DNA of 64,000 nt from Trochalopteron elliotii (GCA_024734555.1 JANPWX010000653.1:3000936-3064935), one strand, 5' to 3'; counted from the stretch's first letter, positions 49,258 through 61,810 are shown. The notes: a model not told the origin generated them from the letters alone. Numbers and translations are program-made.

Positions 49258-49720
49258 CCAGGCCATTAATTGATAACACTTAATTAATCTGCCGTGTGAG
49301 AGATCAAATGAAGATTGTGTCCCACAACCAGCAACATATATTGACTTTGTTATTCCAATTATGTGTCTGACCAGAATAGCCCTTTGGTATAAGACTTAAC
49401 CTTTGAATCACCCTCAGCACAGAACTAGATCAGCTGCTGGGGATCTGACCTGAAAAAGACCTTGACACTGCCAGAGCTCTCTATGTGCTTGAAAATGTTC
49501 CACCTTGTGCTTGTCATAGCCGTGTTCCTGTTGTCATTTGCAATTACATTTGCGTGTTGGACACGATTCTCTGATAAGCAGCCGATAATTAGCAGGGAAC
49601 TCTGATTACAATTTGCTGTTTCACATTGGCACATATTTTTGTTTATTTTGCTGCGTGGCATTGGATATTTTTTTTTTTCTTTAAAGGATGCCCAGAAAAG
49701 AGCAATTAGTTTCAGCAGCA
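49258..49720. promoter_or_regulatory. CNE-like block (strong texture)
   Basis: About 460 bases of unique sequence with dense motif content: GGCCATTAATTGATAACAC, CTTAATTAATCTGCCGTG, TTTGCAATTACATTTGCGTG, GCAGCCGATAATTAGCAGGG and CACATTGGCAC. CpGs are retained inside motif-like contexts. No repeats. The 114-codon minus frame here (49425-49769) lacks any recognisable domain. One of the best enhancer candidates in the window. Confidence 0.45.
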
Positions 49721-51659
49721 ATTGGGTAAATGCAGCACACAAAGAGAGCAAATTGCCTTTAGCAGACAATTTATAAATCAGCTGTAGATTTCCAACTCGG
49801 TTTTTATTTTTGTTTCTGTGGGTTATCTTCCACTAAATTGATGGGTAACATCATCAGAAGCAGTTTTGGTGTCATTTACTATAACAAAACATAATTAAAA
49901 ATATATTCATCAGATTTCCTGTGGCTTTCTACAAGGACAGTGAACAGCAGCAGCATAATGAGGAATAGCAATTGACCTTCTCTATGCGCTAATTTTGTGA
50001 CTTTAAATCCATGCTTCTTCTCCCACAGAAGTCAGTATAAAATCCAGAGCAGACATATCCAAAACTGCGTAGCAAATCTTAGTTAACATCCACCTGCCAT
50101 GAACATTACATACCATTTTGTCAGACATGGATCTGACCAGGATATGGATGGCTATTTTATGGTGCAATTTTCTGTAATGCAGTCTTTCTCCAGTAACACC
50201 CTTTCCAACCAGAGGTAGAGGTTAGCGTGCAAATGTGACAATGAATGGCACAAAGATGAATTCTTCAGAAAAGAACCCAAAGGCACTTCTTTGTTTTTTT
50301 TAGAAAAAAAGTAATAATATTATTATAAGCCAACCTCATCATCATAAGTATAGAACATAGCAATGTTACTTGCTGGCACAGGAGGGGGAAAAAAAAGCCT
50401 GGTAGGTCAGAGGCAGCTATAAATAACAGAAACCACAGAGAATGAGACCATTTTAGGTCCTCCATCTTGTCTATTATTACAAACTAGTGTGAAGTAAAAC
50501 TGCTCATGGTTCTGACTGCACTGATGTAAAACCACTGAGGTAGGTAAACTCAGATAAGTCTGAAAATTTTAATAGAGAGAGGTATGAATTTGAAGTTGCT
50601 GTAAGAAGGCAGAGCATCCATCAGTTGTATTAGCAAATAAAAATATGGTGAGTCCAATACCTACACTGTAATTTGAATCAAGACTTATTTTTAATAAACA
50701 CCAGGAGGAGTAGCTGGTCCAAAAGATTAACATATGAGGCTCTTATCCCTAGGTTGGTGCCTTTTAAACAGGGTTGAATAAATTACTGATTTCTTTGCAA
50801 CGCCTCTACATAAGAAAGCTGTTTAATTGTCCTGCTTAAATGCCGCGGGGTTCTGATAATGAAAATCACTCAATGTAGAAGCTAACAATAACTCACATGT
50901 ACTGTGATGGCCCTGGAAACCTTTTGTTTACAAAGTACTAACCAAGAAAACTAGTTATCTTACTCTTTCCATAAAATACAGTAGAGTCTTTAACTTTTAC
51001 CTGCCTAGGTAATTTGGCAAGCAGCAGAGCTGTGCAGAAGAAATGCCTATAGAAGGTTCTGCCTGAAATCACCAGTATGGTATCCAAAAGAGCTATAAAT
51101 CCACTGCAGGATGAACCCCCAAGAAACACTCCTAATATTGGGGTGAATCTTGAACCCACAGACTTCTAGCTGAGGTACAGAACTGCTACCAAATGAACCA
51201 AAGGCAAATGAGAAGCGTTCAAAGATAAATGAATATACGCCAAGGCTTATGTGTGCTATCAAGCAATAAATACACTAGGAGTAGGAAGTGCAAAAAGTAA
51301 TTAAGCTTAAGAAAGAGGCATATGCAAGCTATAAAACATTAGATAGAGAGGAGGACTAGAAAGATTGCAGAAGGAAGTTAAGAGAGTGTAAAGAAAAAAA
51401 TTAATACAAGAGGCAGAGACAGAAGGGGAGATTGCATGAGAGGTTAAGACAAATAAGAAGATAATTTTCAACTCTGTAGGGCTCAGAAGTAAGATGTCAG
51501 AAAAGTGTCTCTAGGAGTTGGTAGAGAAATTCTATCTGAAAAGCAGACACTGTGCTAAAGCAGATCAAAATCAAGTATTTCTAACTCCACATAATGTGGA
51601 TTCTTGTGGTATTAACATACACACCTTGGGGAAAATTGTGCAGCTTCCACAAAGGGCTG
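49721..51659. other. Non-coding DNA with a short CNE-like piece (50770-50900)
   Basis: 50770-50900 contains TTTGCAACGCCTCTACATAAG, GTTTAATTGTCC and ATGCCGCGGGGTTCTGATAATG, with unusual CpG retention. The remainder shows no gene or repeat. Confidence 0.4.
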
Positions 51660-51770
51660 AAAATTGACCAACCCATGTATACATTATGTTATATTATTAT
51701 ATTGTTGGTTGTCCTTTGTAAGGACAAATGGATAAAATCCATTTGGTGTGAAACCACATTTAGTGGGGTA
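51660..51770. repeat. Cluster of adjacent inverted repeats
   Basis: TGTCCTT/AAGGACA (51710-51726, 3-base loop) is followed at once by CAAATGGAT/ATCCATTTG (51725-51745, 3-base loop). Upstream lie ACCAAC/GTTGGT arms and the palindrome ATGTATACAT. Together they could fold into a multi-stem structure. No transposon family recognised. Confidence 0.6.
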
Positions 51771-54700
51771 GCTTAAAGTGTTTGGAAGGATCTCAAGAGA
51801 CAAGGTGCAAACAGGCCAGATAGGGCAAAAAGACTCAAAAAACTCAAAGACACTAAATAATGGCCAGTCATATCAGTGAAAATGACATTTTAACTGGCAG
51901 AGGGCTCTTTTGCACTTAGACAACAATGTAGAATTATGAAATGGCCAGAATACAATGGGGGACTGTGGAAGGACCTTTTTCATCCTTTTCTTCTTGAATG
52001 TGTTAATATTAGTTCTTTGGGAAGCTGCTGCTGATGTAAGAACAGGTGTCTCTCAGTTAGAGTCTGTGTAAGTACATACAAGGATACTTTCACCTGCAAA
52101 ATCTATATTCCAACTATCTGTGTGAGGAAAAGTCCTGGGCAGAATGGCAAAAGCAAAAGTATCTTTTCTTTCTGGCAGTAATAGGAAAGGGGTGGTGGTG
52201 TGAAAGTTTATTCTTCTGTAATGCGTTTCCCTCCCCACCATGTAGGGCTTTAATTCTTAGTATTCCCTATGTAAATATTTTTTGAGTATTTACATTGAAC
52301 AGTGTTAAAGTACATCACTTACCAAAGTTTGAAAAATACAGCTAACAGGGCACATACTTGTAGCTGCGCAGTGGTGGAAGTGGCAGCACTACCTGTTCAT
52401 CTGGGGTTTGATTAATGAATCTAAGGGAAAGGTTGGAAAAGGCTACAACTGGCTTCCTCCTGCTTCTCGTTACATCTGACCACTTAAAAAAAGAATGTGA
52501 CTGTAAATTCTAATACAGTCTAGTCACCTTTGGCACTGGGCTGAGGAAATGAGACTTCACTGAGACAGAGGACCCCCACAAAAAAGTGTGAAAAATTGAA
52601 ATGACAAGGTTGTGTTGATAGCTTGTTGAATAAACGAAGGGAATGAATTGAAATTTACATTTATATAGCACCGTTCATCTACACTGTATCACTCAGGACT
52701 AAGGAGTTGGTGGAAGGCTTACTTTGCCAGCACAGCTGCACTGGGGAATGAAGTAGAATTGGACCAAACATCATTTTTCCCAGAACCGAACCCACAAAAA
52801 CAGTGGAGGAGGGCAAAGAACCTATGTAAAGCCTAAAAAGGGTGTCAGTCAGGGAATAAAAAGTAGAGAACTTCACGCATGAAAGGTTAGGAGGTGAGAA
52901 AGGTACTGAATATTATTTTTAAGTCTAGATCATGATTGCAGGAATGAAACAAAGCAAAGAAAAAATAAATAATCTCACCCTTTTATGTGTTCCAATCCAG
53001 AAACAGGTATCCTAGCATTTCTCATTCTAAGAAAGTGAAAGTCTGCAGATATGGGGATTCAATAACTCAGCTGTTCCATTGTTACCAGTCCTTACAGTTA
53101 GAAAGTTCTTCTAAAGTAAATCTTAAATATTCTTCAGTTCATTTAAGTCTATTACTTCCCAATCAATTCTTGCTGAGCATGAGGTTCAACAGAAGAAATT
53201 GATCACAGTGCTCTTGATAACAGCTTTTTATATACTGAAAACTGGAATTATGCTCCTGTTGGTCCATGGTACAGCTAAAGTGTGGCTCAGCACTTATCTC
53301 TGATGATCTGACCCTCATTTTTCCTACATATTAATGTTACTAATAAAATACCAGAATACACCACTCTTTCAGAGTCTAAACTGAGATCTTTTCCACACAT
53401 TTGATTCATCTAGGTAATTGTATGTTGGATGTTTGGGAGACCAGCTAGCAATTGCTCCTGTACACACAGTGACCTCCTTGTGCACAAGGAGAATTTGCCA
53501 AAATGACATTTACATACTTGTGGAACTCACAAGTTATTCACCTAATTCATCTTCCAGAGTCCCAGAGGGAAGTTCACCTCCAAGCTATTCTTTCATCCAT
53601 CTCCTCTGGCAAATCCCAAGTCGTCTCATGCTGATGCTGCCACAAAACTGCTTTTTTTGAGCATTTGCCTCCTAAAAATTAAATGCCTTAATAGCAGCAA
53701 AAGAACATCCACAAGGTAAGACAAGCTGACTGTTGCATTGCTACCACTGGCTGGTGAAATAAAGAGTTGGTTGAATTCCTGCATAATTCATTGCTCTATA
53801 AAATCATTCTTCCAAATGCAGCAGAACACATGAATACAGAGCACATTGCTTTTTTCCAATTTGTTCTGAATTTTAGGATTATTTGGGAAACAGCTTGACC
53901 AGTATTTCTGACATGTACACACAGCAGAACTTTGTCCTTTCCTTGCACTAAAACTCATACAACTCAGGGGCAAAACTGTGAGATTTTAAAATGGTCCACA
54001 ATGCTGCAAAAGTGAATTGTGGGGTTTTTATGTGGTGACATTTTTAGCTGACCAAATAGAGGTTAAAAAAGCAAGTTGCATAACTCCCACAAGACATCTC
54101 ATCTCATATCTGCTACATGCTGAAAGCCAAATCCCACAAGAACTGGACATGCAGACATGCATGTTTTCAAGGCACTTTCTCCCACATTTCCTTCTCCCAT
54201 TCTCCCCTCTCACCTACCACAGTAATTTCCTGACACCCATTCCCTGACCATCCCTTTCCTTTGGCTTTCAGGGTTGAGGTGTAGGCTCCCTTTCAGCCTC
54301 CAACTTACAAGACAGCTCAGGCTACTGTCCCCACTGAGCACTCATCTCCAAAGTGAAGGGTTTTGTGAGCTGGAACATTTCTGATATGTCTATTTTCTTG
54401 ATAGTGGTGATGGACATCCTGTGCCTCCTGATTTCAGCTCTGCCCCTGCACCAGAGCAAGCAAAGGCAGCCAAGGCTGCCCCTGAGAGCATTTCAGGCTG
54501 CAGCCCATGAAGAGGTTGGTGAGGAACTGTGCAATACAAAATAGCACCAGTGCTGATACCATTAAACTCCTTTCTTGTGGTTCCTTTTACCCAGATGAAA
54601 ACACTACTAATTCACAGGTACTAATTAATTCACCATTTTTAATAGACTTAAAATACATAAAGATTCATTTTACCATGATAATGTTCTTAATATAGTTATT

Positions 54701-55490
54701 TTGCATAACTATGGCAGGTTCTTGTCCTTGACATTAACTTCTATGTGTAATAATGTAGCATTGGAAAAGAAGACAGTTTTGCTTAAGTGATAAATACTTT
54801 GCTTCAGGTGATAAACTTCCACTTTTTCAGAAGAGTTTCTTGATTTAAATTCCTAAAAGTTCACATTTTATTTTATTGCAAAAACAAATTCAGAGAAGAC
54901 CAGTGACTTCCCACCTGGCCTCATATCTGACATACCTTACAGGTGGGTTCTGATGCCTCTGCCAAAGACACCTCTACACAATACCAAGGAATTCACTCAA
55001 TTTTACTGGAATAAAAAGGAGACAGCAAACCTTCCTTTCTCCTGAACTTTCCTTAACTTTGCAAGTACTTTCAATTAGCTCATAATGAAATGGGGCCAAG
55101 TTTGCAGGCAGAGATAAACATAGAAGATTACAGTAGCTCAGAAAGTAATAATACAAATAAGGATCTTTGCTGATGCAGGATTTAAATAAGTAAAATGTTA
55201 CTGTTGCTCTGGAGGTGAAACCAGAGATGGGAGAAAAATGTTACCTTAAACTTCAAGGGTAAATCAAATGTTTTTCACTGTGAGAGCAGACTCATGGCCT
55301 GAGATACAAAATGTTAGGGTAACATACTCATATTGAGAAAATATATCCAGAAGAGGAAAATCCATGTGTATAGAAATCAAATTTTGGAAACTATAGTGCA
55401 ACATTAAGCAGAAACAGTCAACAGACAAAGAGCAGAGGGTTAAAGGAATAAAGAATATGAAGAATTCTGTTGAGCATACATAATCCATAC
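51771..55490. other. Non-coding DNA, no gene recognised
   Basis: Short frames only. A small unique stretch near 52610-52690 (TTACATTTATATAGCACCG) looks constrained but is short. Confidence 0.45.
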
Positions 55491-55656
55491 TCACAGAATA
55501 ATTTAGGTTGGAAAAGATGTTAAAGATCATCAGGTCCAACCATTAACCCAGCACTGCCAAGGGCACCACTAAGCCATGTCCCTGAGCACAACAGACACGT
55601 GTCTTTTAAATACCTCCAGGGATGGTGACTCTAATATTTCTCTGGATACCTGTTAC
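55491..55656 (-). mobile_element. CR1 LINE 3' fragment (minus)
   Basis: The plus strand shows AGAATAATTTAGGTTGG, AAAGATCATCAGGTCCAACC, CAGCACTGCCAAGGGCACC, ACTAAGCCATGTCCCTGAGC and TACCTCCAGGGATGGTGACTC. These are the reverse-complement CR1 3' UTR blocks in order. Truncated just after the GGTGACTC block. Confidence 0.93.
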
Positions 55657-57236
55657 TTCAAGAAATACTAGGAAGAAGAGGCAAAAGAAGAAACTGAGTG
55701 AATGTCAAGGGAGGGAGGTTTGAAAAGGGAGCAAGCTGTCTTAAAATCACCACTAGAAATTTAAAACTACTCCACCCTGGAGTGAGGACAGAGTCAAGAG
55801 GAATATAGCACTTATTAGTGATGCCAGAACCTCTCCAGAGGTACAACTGGCTGGAAAAGAATTATTATTTCCTCACAGCAGAAATAAGGAAGTTATTTGC
55901 TGCTTTGAGGAGAAGCACTGAATGGAAACCAAGCAGAAAGCCAGCAAGAAGACATTTGAGTGGGAGTAAAACTGAGACTTGGAGATAGAATATTGGTTAT
56001 TCGGGGACAGCCAGACTTTGCTCTTTGCCTAGTTCCCTGGAATAATGTCATTCTGAGCAAATGAAAGCAAGGTAGCTTTGCAAAATTTGAGGTGGCTAAT
56101 AAGAAAGGAATATTTTTACCAACCACCAGTACCAAGAGTCCCTGCAGAAGAGTGGGTAAGATCTTATAAAAAGCCTTAGATGGCCAGGTACTGAGAAAGA
56201 GGCAGAAGCAAAAAGTCTGAGGACTAGTAGTGTCAAGGAAAAAACAGACACAAATCCAAAACCAGCTCATTAGAGTAGGAAGAAAGAGGGCTACAGTGCT
56301 AGGCTGGGGGAAACTTCCAGGCCTAGGCATGGACAGCTTGTTAGACAAAACTCTCAGGCATCTTGTGAAAATTATAACATCTGTATACTCATCTGGCATT
56401 AAACTGAGTTCCCAGTTGTTCCTCTACCATCATTTCTTCTGGTGACATCTGGAAGTGTCCTGGACCTACCTGGTTTGTGCTCAGAAGTGAGAGCACAGAT
56501 GGTGGACCAGATGTACAAGACTTTGAAATATATTCATGAAGAGCAAAGGGGAGTGAGTTTGAGCTGTAGACAAGGAACCAAATGGTGTTGAAGGTTCAGC
56601 AGGGGAGATAGAAAGGTCATGAATTAAACGCATGAAATGTAAATTGGGAACATGGGGATGTTTTAGAGAGGGAAAAGAACAAGGAAACTGGAGGCCTGGG
56701 GAAAGCACAGATAAGCTGAATAAACAAAATATAAAGAGCTATCATGGCAGTCATGTGCCTGCACAAAAGAAAAATGCTCTTCCAAAAAATAGATTCCCTA
56801 TTAAGTGATTTTGCTTGATTTTTTTCATGCCACTCATGAGTTATCAATCTCGCCACCCATAAAGACAAATGTCATATCGGCCCTAACCCATCAGCTATTC
56901 TCAATTTATCACCATTTAATATATATTAAAATGCTCTTACCTCTGATTGCAAAAACAAACAAAATAAGGCAACATAAATCAAAAAGAAAGGGAAAGAGAG
57001 ATGAGGAGGCTGAAGGGACAGAAGGGAGATCTGCTGCTCAAAAGAATGGATTTTTTTGCTCTTGATCTTTGCATCCAAGCTCTCAAGGCCTCTCCACCAC
57101 AAAAATACTCCAATGGTCTCACACTGTAAATCACATCAGTAGTTTATTAATCCCCTCACAACACAGAAACAAATGCTCAGCCCTGGAAGGAGAGCGGGGA
57201 AGCTGCAGAGTAGTAAGAAACTCAGCAACCCTACAA
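55657..57236. other. Non-coding DNA, no gene recognised
   Basis: Contains the longest open frame in the window, 168 codons on minus (55893-56399). It is rich in F, L, S and P from purine-rich plus-strand DNA and matches no family I know. Opposing frames overlap it. Confidence 0.5.
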
Positions 57237-57250
57237 CTCTCTCTCTCTCT
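57237..57250. repeat. (CT)7 microsatellite
   Basis: CTCTCTCTCTCTCT, about 40 bases before the acceptor-like site at 57291-57293. Confidence 0.9.
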
Positions 57251-57274
57251 GATCCCATTATAAACTAACACAAT

Positions 57275-57830
57275 ATTTTTCTCCAATTTTCAGTCGGTAT
57301 TGCAGCTCGCAGCAGAAAAGATACTGAAAGCAGCAGGAGCCAGGCAGAGGTGTCAGACTTCAGAGCGGACACTGCCTTGGGACCTGGGGGGGCCAGTAAA
57401 TCAGTGCACGCTTGTCAACAGCTCCAAGCTGCAGGAATTACTCGAGCGAAAATAACAAATGGCTGTCATTGTGGAGCCAAAAACCTGTGATTATAATTAT
57501 CACATCCCCAGTGACCTTGCATAAACTTTAATCCCTCTCCAATGGAGCATTTAAATAGCCTGCATCTACTGGCAGGGGACCGTGTCCCCTTAGTTGAAAA
57601 TACAGAGAGTAGGAAAGAAACGAGCCACAAAGAAACCACCAAGCCCCTCTGTGTCGTACAGCTTGTATTAAAGAGTTGTACAAGAAAAGCCCTGTCACTG
57701 TCATTTTAATTGATATTACATAGTCACCCTGAATTCAAAATGCCACGGTGGTGTCCAAACTCAGCTAATCCCAGCACCAAGCATTTTAATCAGATGAAAA
57801 GGTCAAATAACACCAAGTTTTCATCACTGC
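57275..57830. promoter_or_regulatory. CNE-like block, CpG-retaining (strongest)
   Basis: About 550 bases that stand out by retained CpGs (GTCGGTATTG, AGAGCGGACAC, GTGCACGC, CTCGAGCGAA, GACCGTGTCC, AACGAGCC, TGTCGTACAG) and dense motifs: AACAAATGGCTGTCATTGTGG (SOX-type), GATTATAATTATCAC (homeodomain), TTTTAATTGATATTAC. No repeats. It behaves like an enhancer or an ultraconserved exon-associated element. Overlaps the exon candidate at 57294-57455. Confidence 0.5.
57294..57455 (+). other. Candidate terminal coding exon, unidentified
   Basis: A strong acceptor (TTTTTCTCCAATTTTCAG, ending 57293) is followed in one frame by 53 sense codons and TAA at 57453-57455. The frame opens upstream at 57264 but has no usable start, which fits an internal start to an exon. 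The product begins SVLQLAAEKILKAAG and ends NSSKLQELLERK, with helical, charged character. I do not recognise it. A variant polyA signal ATTAAA lies near 57667. About 160 open bases in GC-richer DNA can occur by chance, and the same region looks like a conserved regulatory element. Confidence 0.3.
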
Positions 57831-59300
57831 ATTCAGTGGGCTGAGAAAGTGGGTATACAAGGTGTGTGGATGGGTTGCTGAGTCAAAGAATCTTCAGGGA
57901 GGAAACCTCCTTCCACCTTGGAGAGGTTAGCTCACCCTTGAAGGTCTCACCATGATCAAGACTTGAATGAATTCTTCAGGTTCAATAAAGGTCTTTTTCC
58001 ACTGCTAAAATCAGGTATTTTAACTGTTTGGGTATTTTCATAGTACCGTTACAGCCAGGACTGGATGTCTTTAATTACAGAATTAAGGACACTTACCTGC
58101 TAGTGCCTTGTTCTACTTCTCTAGGTTGTAAATGTACTTCCATCCAATATGGACAGGTGTTGCAGGAAACACTAAAAGCTCTGAATCTGGGGAAAGGAAA
58201 AATTTTGATTCTAGCGGATTTCATTGTCCTCATGTTTCTGATTCTGAAAGGATCCTTTTAGGGAAAAAATACCTTTTCATGTTGTTCTATGAGTCCTCCA
58301 AAGCACATTGAAAGCATAGTAGGTGCAGGAATTTTATGAGATTGCTTTGAAATTTTAAGAACCAATTTTCTCCAAGATAGTCAGATTACTTGTTCACTGA
58401 AATTGTCACACTTGCAAGCCAGGTGATTTCCCTCAGAGAAAAGTACCTCCTGGAGTCAGTAGGTGCTCCCACATGCAGGAAAACAGCAAATGTGGGTTGA
58501 ACATATGAGACTTCATATCTTCCATACAGGTGTTAACAATGTTCTGCACAAACTTTGCACCACAGCATCACATAGCAGTGATCTTTTCTTCAATATTGCT
58601 GCAAGAAGACAAAATTAACTTATTACTGGAAAAGAGCTTTTCTAATTGCACAGTCTGTCATTAGGTTTCAGAGAGAGTACAAGAGAATTGCACATTCAAA
58701 TTAGCAGTAATTTTAACAAACTCAAAACTTTTAAAACAGAGAAATCACAGGAATATTAAGACTTAAGGGAAAGCCATTTACTGAGATAGGGAAAAATTAA
58801 AGCATTTCTGTATTTCTGTATTAGTGTGTAAACTGGTGTATGTAATCCCCACCTTCACTTCTCCATGTTAAATAAATTAAGTAAAAGTCATCTACAACAA
58901 GAGGCACATTTCCTAAAACCAGGAAATTGTACTAAAAATGCAGAAATACTTGAAATAGATTAGTTCTTGTCCACACTAAGTTTTAACTATAAATGTTGGA
59001 ATTAGAGATAAAAATAACTAAGAAGTAGCCTTTATATAGTTAAAGGGCTAGAGTAGATCACAAAGGTGCTTAGTTATTTAAGGTGGGTTTCCAAGTCAAT
59101 AAAAGCCCAGTATACATTTCAAAGGGAGAATTCTTCTAAGCAGCTGCATTAACCTAAACCCCACATCATGGCAAACCTCTACTAAGCTTCCTACAGCAGT
59201 GTCAGCCCCACTCAACAGGGCATTTGAAAACACAGTTAGAGCTACAGCTAAAACAACTCTCCTTTCTGCTCTGTGTTGGAATTAGGATGTTCTTTGGATC
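57831..59300. other. Non-coding DNA, no gene recognised
   Basis: Short frames only. No repeat family recognised. Confidence 0.5.
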
Positions 59301-59330
59301 AGAGAGACAAAGAGAGAGAGAGAGAGAGAC
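59301..59330. repeat. (GA)n microsatellite
   Basis: About 30 bases of GA repeats with a single CAA interruption near 59308-59310. Confidence 0.9.
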
Positions 59331-59400
59331 CCTCACAGAGCTTTGCATGCCTGTGACACTCTGGAAATAAGTGGTGGCATAGGAGAGACAGGTCTTTTTC

Positions 59401-59480
59401 AGCCACTGGCACAGAACAGAAACTGGATTGAATCCAGGTGCCCTCAGAGGCTGTGACACCAAGGCTACTCCACTGCCACC
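59401..59480 (-). mobile_element. Possible MIR SINE remnant (minus)
   Basis: CTGGATTGAATCCAGGTGCC, CTCAGAGGCTGTGACACC and GGCTACTCCACTGCC follow the reverse complement of the MIR 5' half (GGATTCGAACCCAGGC, CTCCAGAGCCCGTG, ACCACTATACTGCC). The tRNA-derived box B (GATTCGAACCC-type) is the best-preserved part. Confidence 0.4.
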
Positions 59481-59720
59481 ACATAGTAACAAATTCCACC
59501 AGCCTCATTCATTTGAAATGGAAAATTCTCCATCTGCATCACTGCAACATAAATAAATACATTAAATATCGTGCAATAAGAGCTCGGTACATTTATCCTC
59601 CAGTCAGGAATCATTCCAAACACCACCTCTCCTTTCCTGATTACCAATGTGATGCAAATGCCTGAATCTAGATCTGTGTATTCTGTGTTTCATGCATGAA
59701 GGTTGGGTAAAATCCTTCTA

Positions 59721-59771
59721 TTTTATCCCACATATTGGTGATGAGCTATCACCAATATATGTGATAAGATA
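59721..59771. repeat. Imperfect long hairpin
   Basis: ATATTGGTGAT (59732-59742) and ATCACCAATAT (59748-59758) are exact complements around GAGCT. Outside them TTATCCCAC and ATGTGATAA extend the pairing with one mismatch and a 2-base bulge, giving about 19 pairs. Confidence 0.75.
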
Positions 59772-59914
59772 TCTGAGTTATCTTTCTGTTTTGTTTCTCT
59801 TTTGACATGCTCCAACATTCTTTTCCATCTCATCCTGGAGAATGAGCAGTTTCAGAATTTTTTTCTTTTTTTTCATGCAAATGACTGTAAAACTGACAGT
59901 AACTATCATCAGTG

Positions 59915-59977
59915 TTAGGTTAATGGTTGGACTTGATTATATTAGAGGTCTTTTCCAACCTTAATGATTCTATGATC
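59915..59977 (+). mobile_element. CR1 LINE 3' tip (plus)
   Basis: GGTTAATGGTTGGACTTGAT, TAGAGGTCTTTTCCAACC and the octamer-type tail ATGATTCTATGATC: only the last ~60 bases of a CR1, an extreme 5' truncation. Confidence 0.9.
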
Positions 59978-61563
59978 ATTATAAGACCAACTTTTAGTTT
60001 CTTGTCTCAACTTGCATGTATATTATTTTGTGAATTCACCTCTAAGAAAAAAAGGACAAAATCTGGATTTTACATGTTAATACTTGAAAAGACACTAAAT
60101 TTGACACAAAACCATACATAAACACCTGATTTCATTGGCAATTAGACATTATTTACTATGAAGTTAGTACCATAGGACAGAGTGTGGACCTGTTTGTTGT
60201 CCCTTTCTTCCCTATTATGAGAAAAATCACAGGCACTTGCCACCAGGTATTTTATATTATGGTTCTGTTCTGGGTATATGTTCATCAAAATTGAAATTAT
60301 TTTTGTAATAGTTACTGCTGAACTCTGGAGTTGAATTTGAAATTCTAGAAATTAAATGGTTGTGAGAAGAGAATTATGCTCTGTGAATAAACATTTCATT
60401 TATTCCGATCTCAGTGGTCAGGACTTTTTACATAAGCCCTGTGTCCCTGACATCCCAGAAGGTGTAGAATAAAAAATCAAAGCAGTGATGTTTGTGTGAT
60501 ACAGTGGGACCAGGTGATCATATAAATGGGCCATTTTGAGGAGTTTCAATTTCAGAGCAGGGCAAGTTGAATAAACAGCTCATAAAACTGCCTTCACATT
60601 ATGGGGCAAATTGCTCATCTCTGAATCACAGTGCCTCTTGGCTTCCCGTTCAGAACTCTTTCCACGAGTCCCAGTGGCATTAATGGCAGCTCCACAAGCA
60701 GAACAAATAGACAATCATTTCATACTGAGAGGAGAATTTGCCCCACATGGTGTGTGTCCATCACACAAACCCACCTTGCACTGAGGGAGGGAAACAACCC
60801 CTGTGAGCCTCCCCGTCCCTACCTCTCCATCCCCTCCTCTCTGCTCTGCTGCCTGTGGCCACCAGCACCAGGCAGGCAATCTGACATTTTTAACAGCTTT
60901 TATCTTTTCATAACCCCAGCTCCCAGCTGTTTCACGTTTCCCTGCACTTTTCTGCAGTGATGCTGGGTTCACTCAGAAGACAACCCCAGCGTACTGAAAT
61001 GCCAAAAGCAATCTCCAGCCCTGTGATATCTTGGCATCCTAAAGACCCCATCCTGAGGAGAGGGTTACTCTGAGAATGCAGTGAGACCCAGATGAATAGA
61101 GATGTCACTACCCTTGGTGAGATACTGTGTACTTGAGCTAAACAAGGAACCTCACCACCCCTCAGCACAAGTCAAAACCAGGTAAGAATGAAAAGGCAGA
61201 AATGGGCTGCCTTGCCCCACGTGAAATCACCCCCAGGGCTTCTGATCACCATGAAAATTTGGGTGCTGGGCAATGCATAAGGCTCTTGGCACTGTAGTGT
61301 CTTTTTTCCCAGCTTTTTGGGAAAAATGTACTGACTGGGATTATCTATTTTTCCAAGTTAAATTTTCTCCTTTCTAAGCCATACAGACCATCAGACTGGT
61401 CTGGATAGAGTTTAAACACCCATAAGCTTCAAGCACTCAACAATTTTTTCCACAAGAGAAATATTCAAAGTATTTCTTTCATATCTTGCCTTTTTACTCC
61501 TTTCTCTTTCATTTAGCCCATCCCTCAAGACATATGTACTGGTATGAAGTTCAGACTGGGATC

Positions 61564-61599
61564 AAAGAGAGAAACATCTATAAAGAGAGAAACATCTAT
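61564..61599. repeat. Exact 18-bp tandem duplication
   Basis: AAAGAGAGAAACATCTAT occurs twice in direct succession, 61564-61581 and 61582-61599, with no mismatch, implying a recent duplication by slippage. Confidence 0.9.
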
Positions 61600-61810
61600 A
61601 TTTATATAGATGGTATTCCTCTGCCATGACTTCAAAAGTGTTTCTGAATCCTAGAATTTTCACAGTGATTCAAGACTCCAAAGAATATCGACCTGACCCT
61701 GGGATCTTCATCTTAAGAAGCTTTTCTCCTGAAATTGGTGTGTTTTCCAGCAATAACAATAGGCAACCTGCTTTTTCTGAAAAAAAAAATTAAATAAAAT
61801 AAAAATTTAA

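Noticed and set aside
55893..56399. 168-codon minus frame, longest in the window
   Set aside because: Composition (F, L, S, P-rich) follows from purine-rich plus-strand DNA. No domain is recognised, no splice context, and other frames overlap it.
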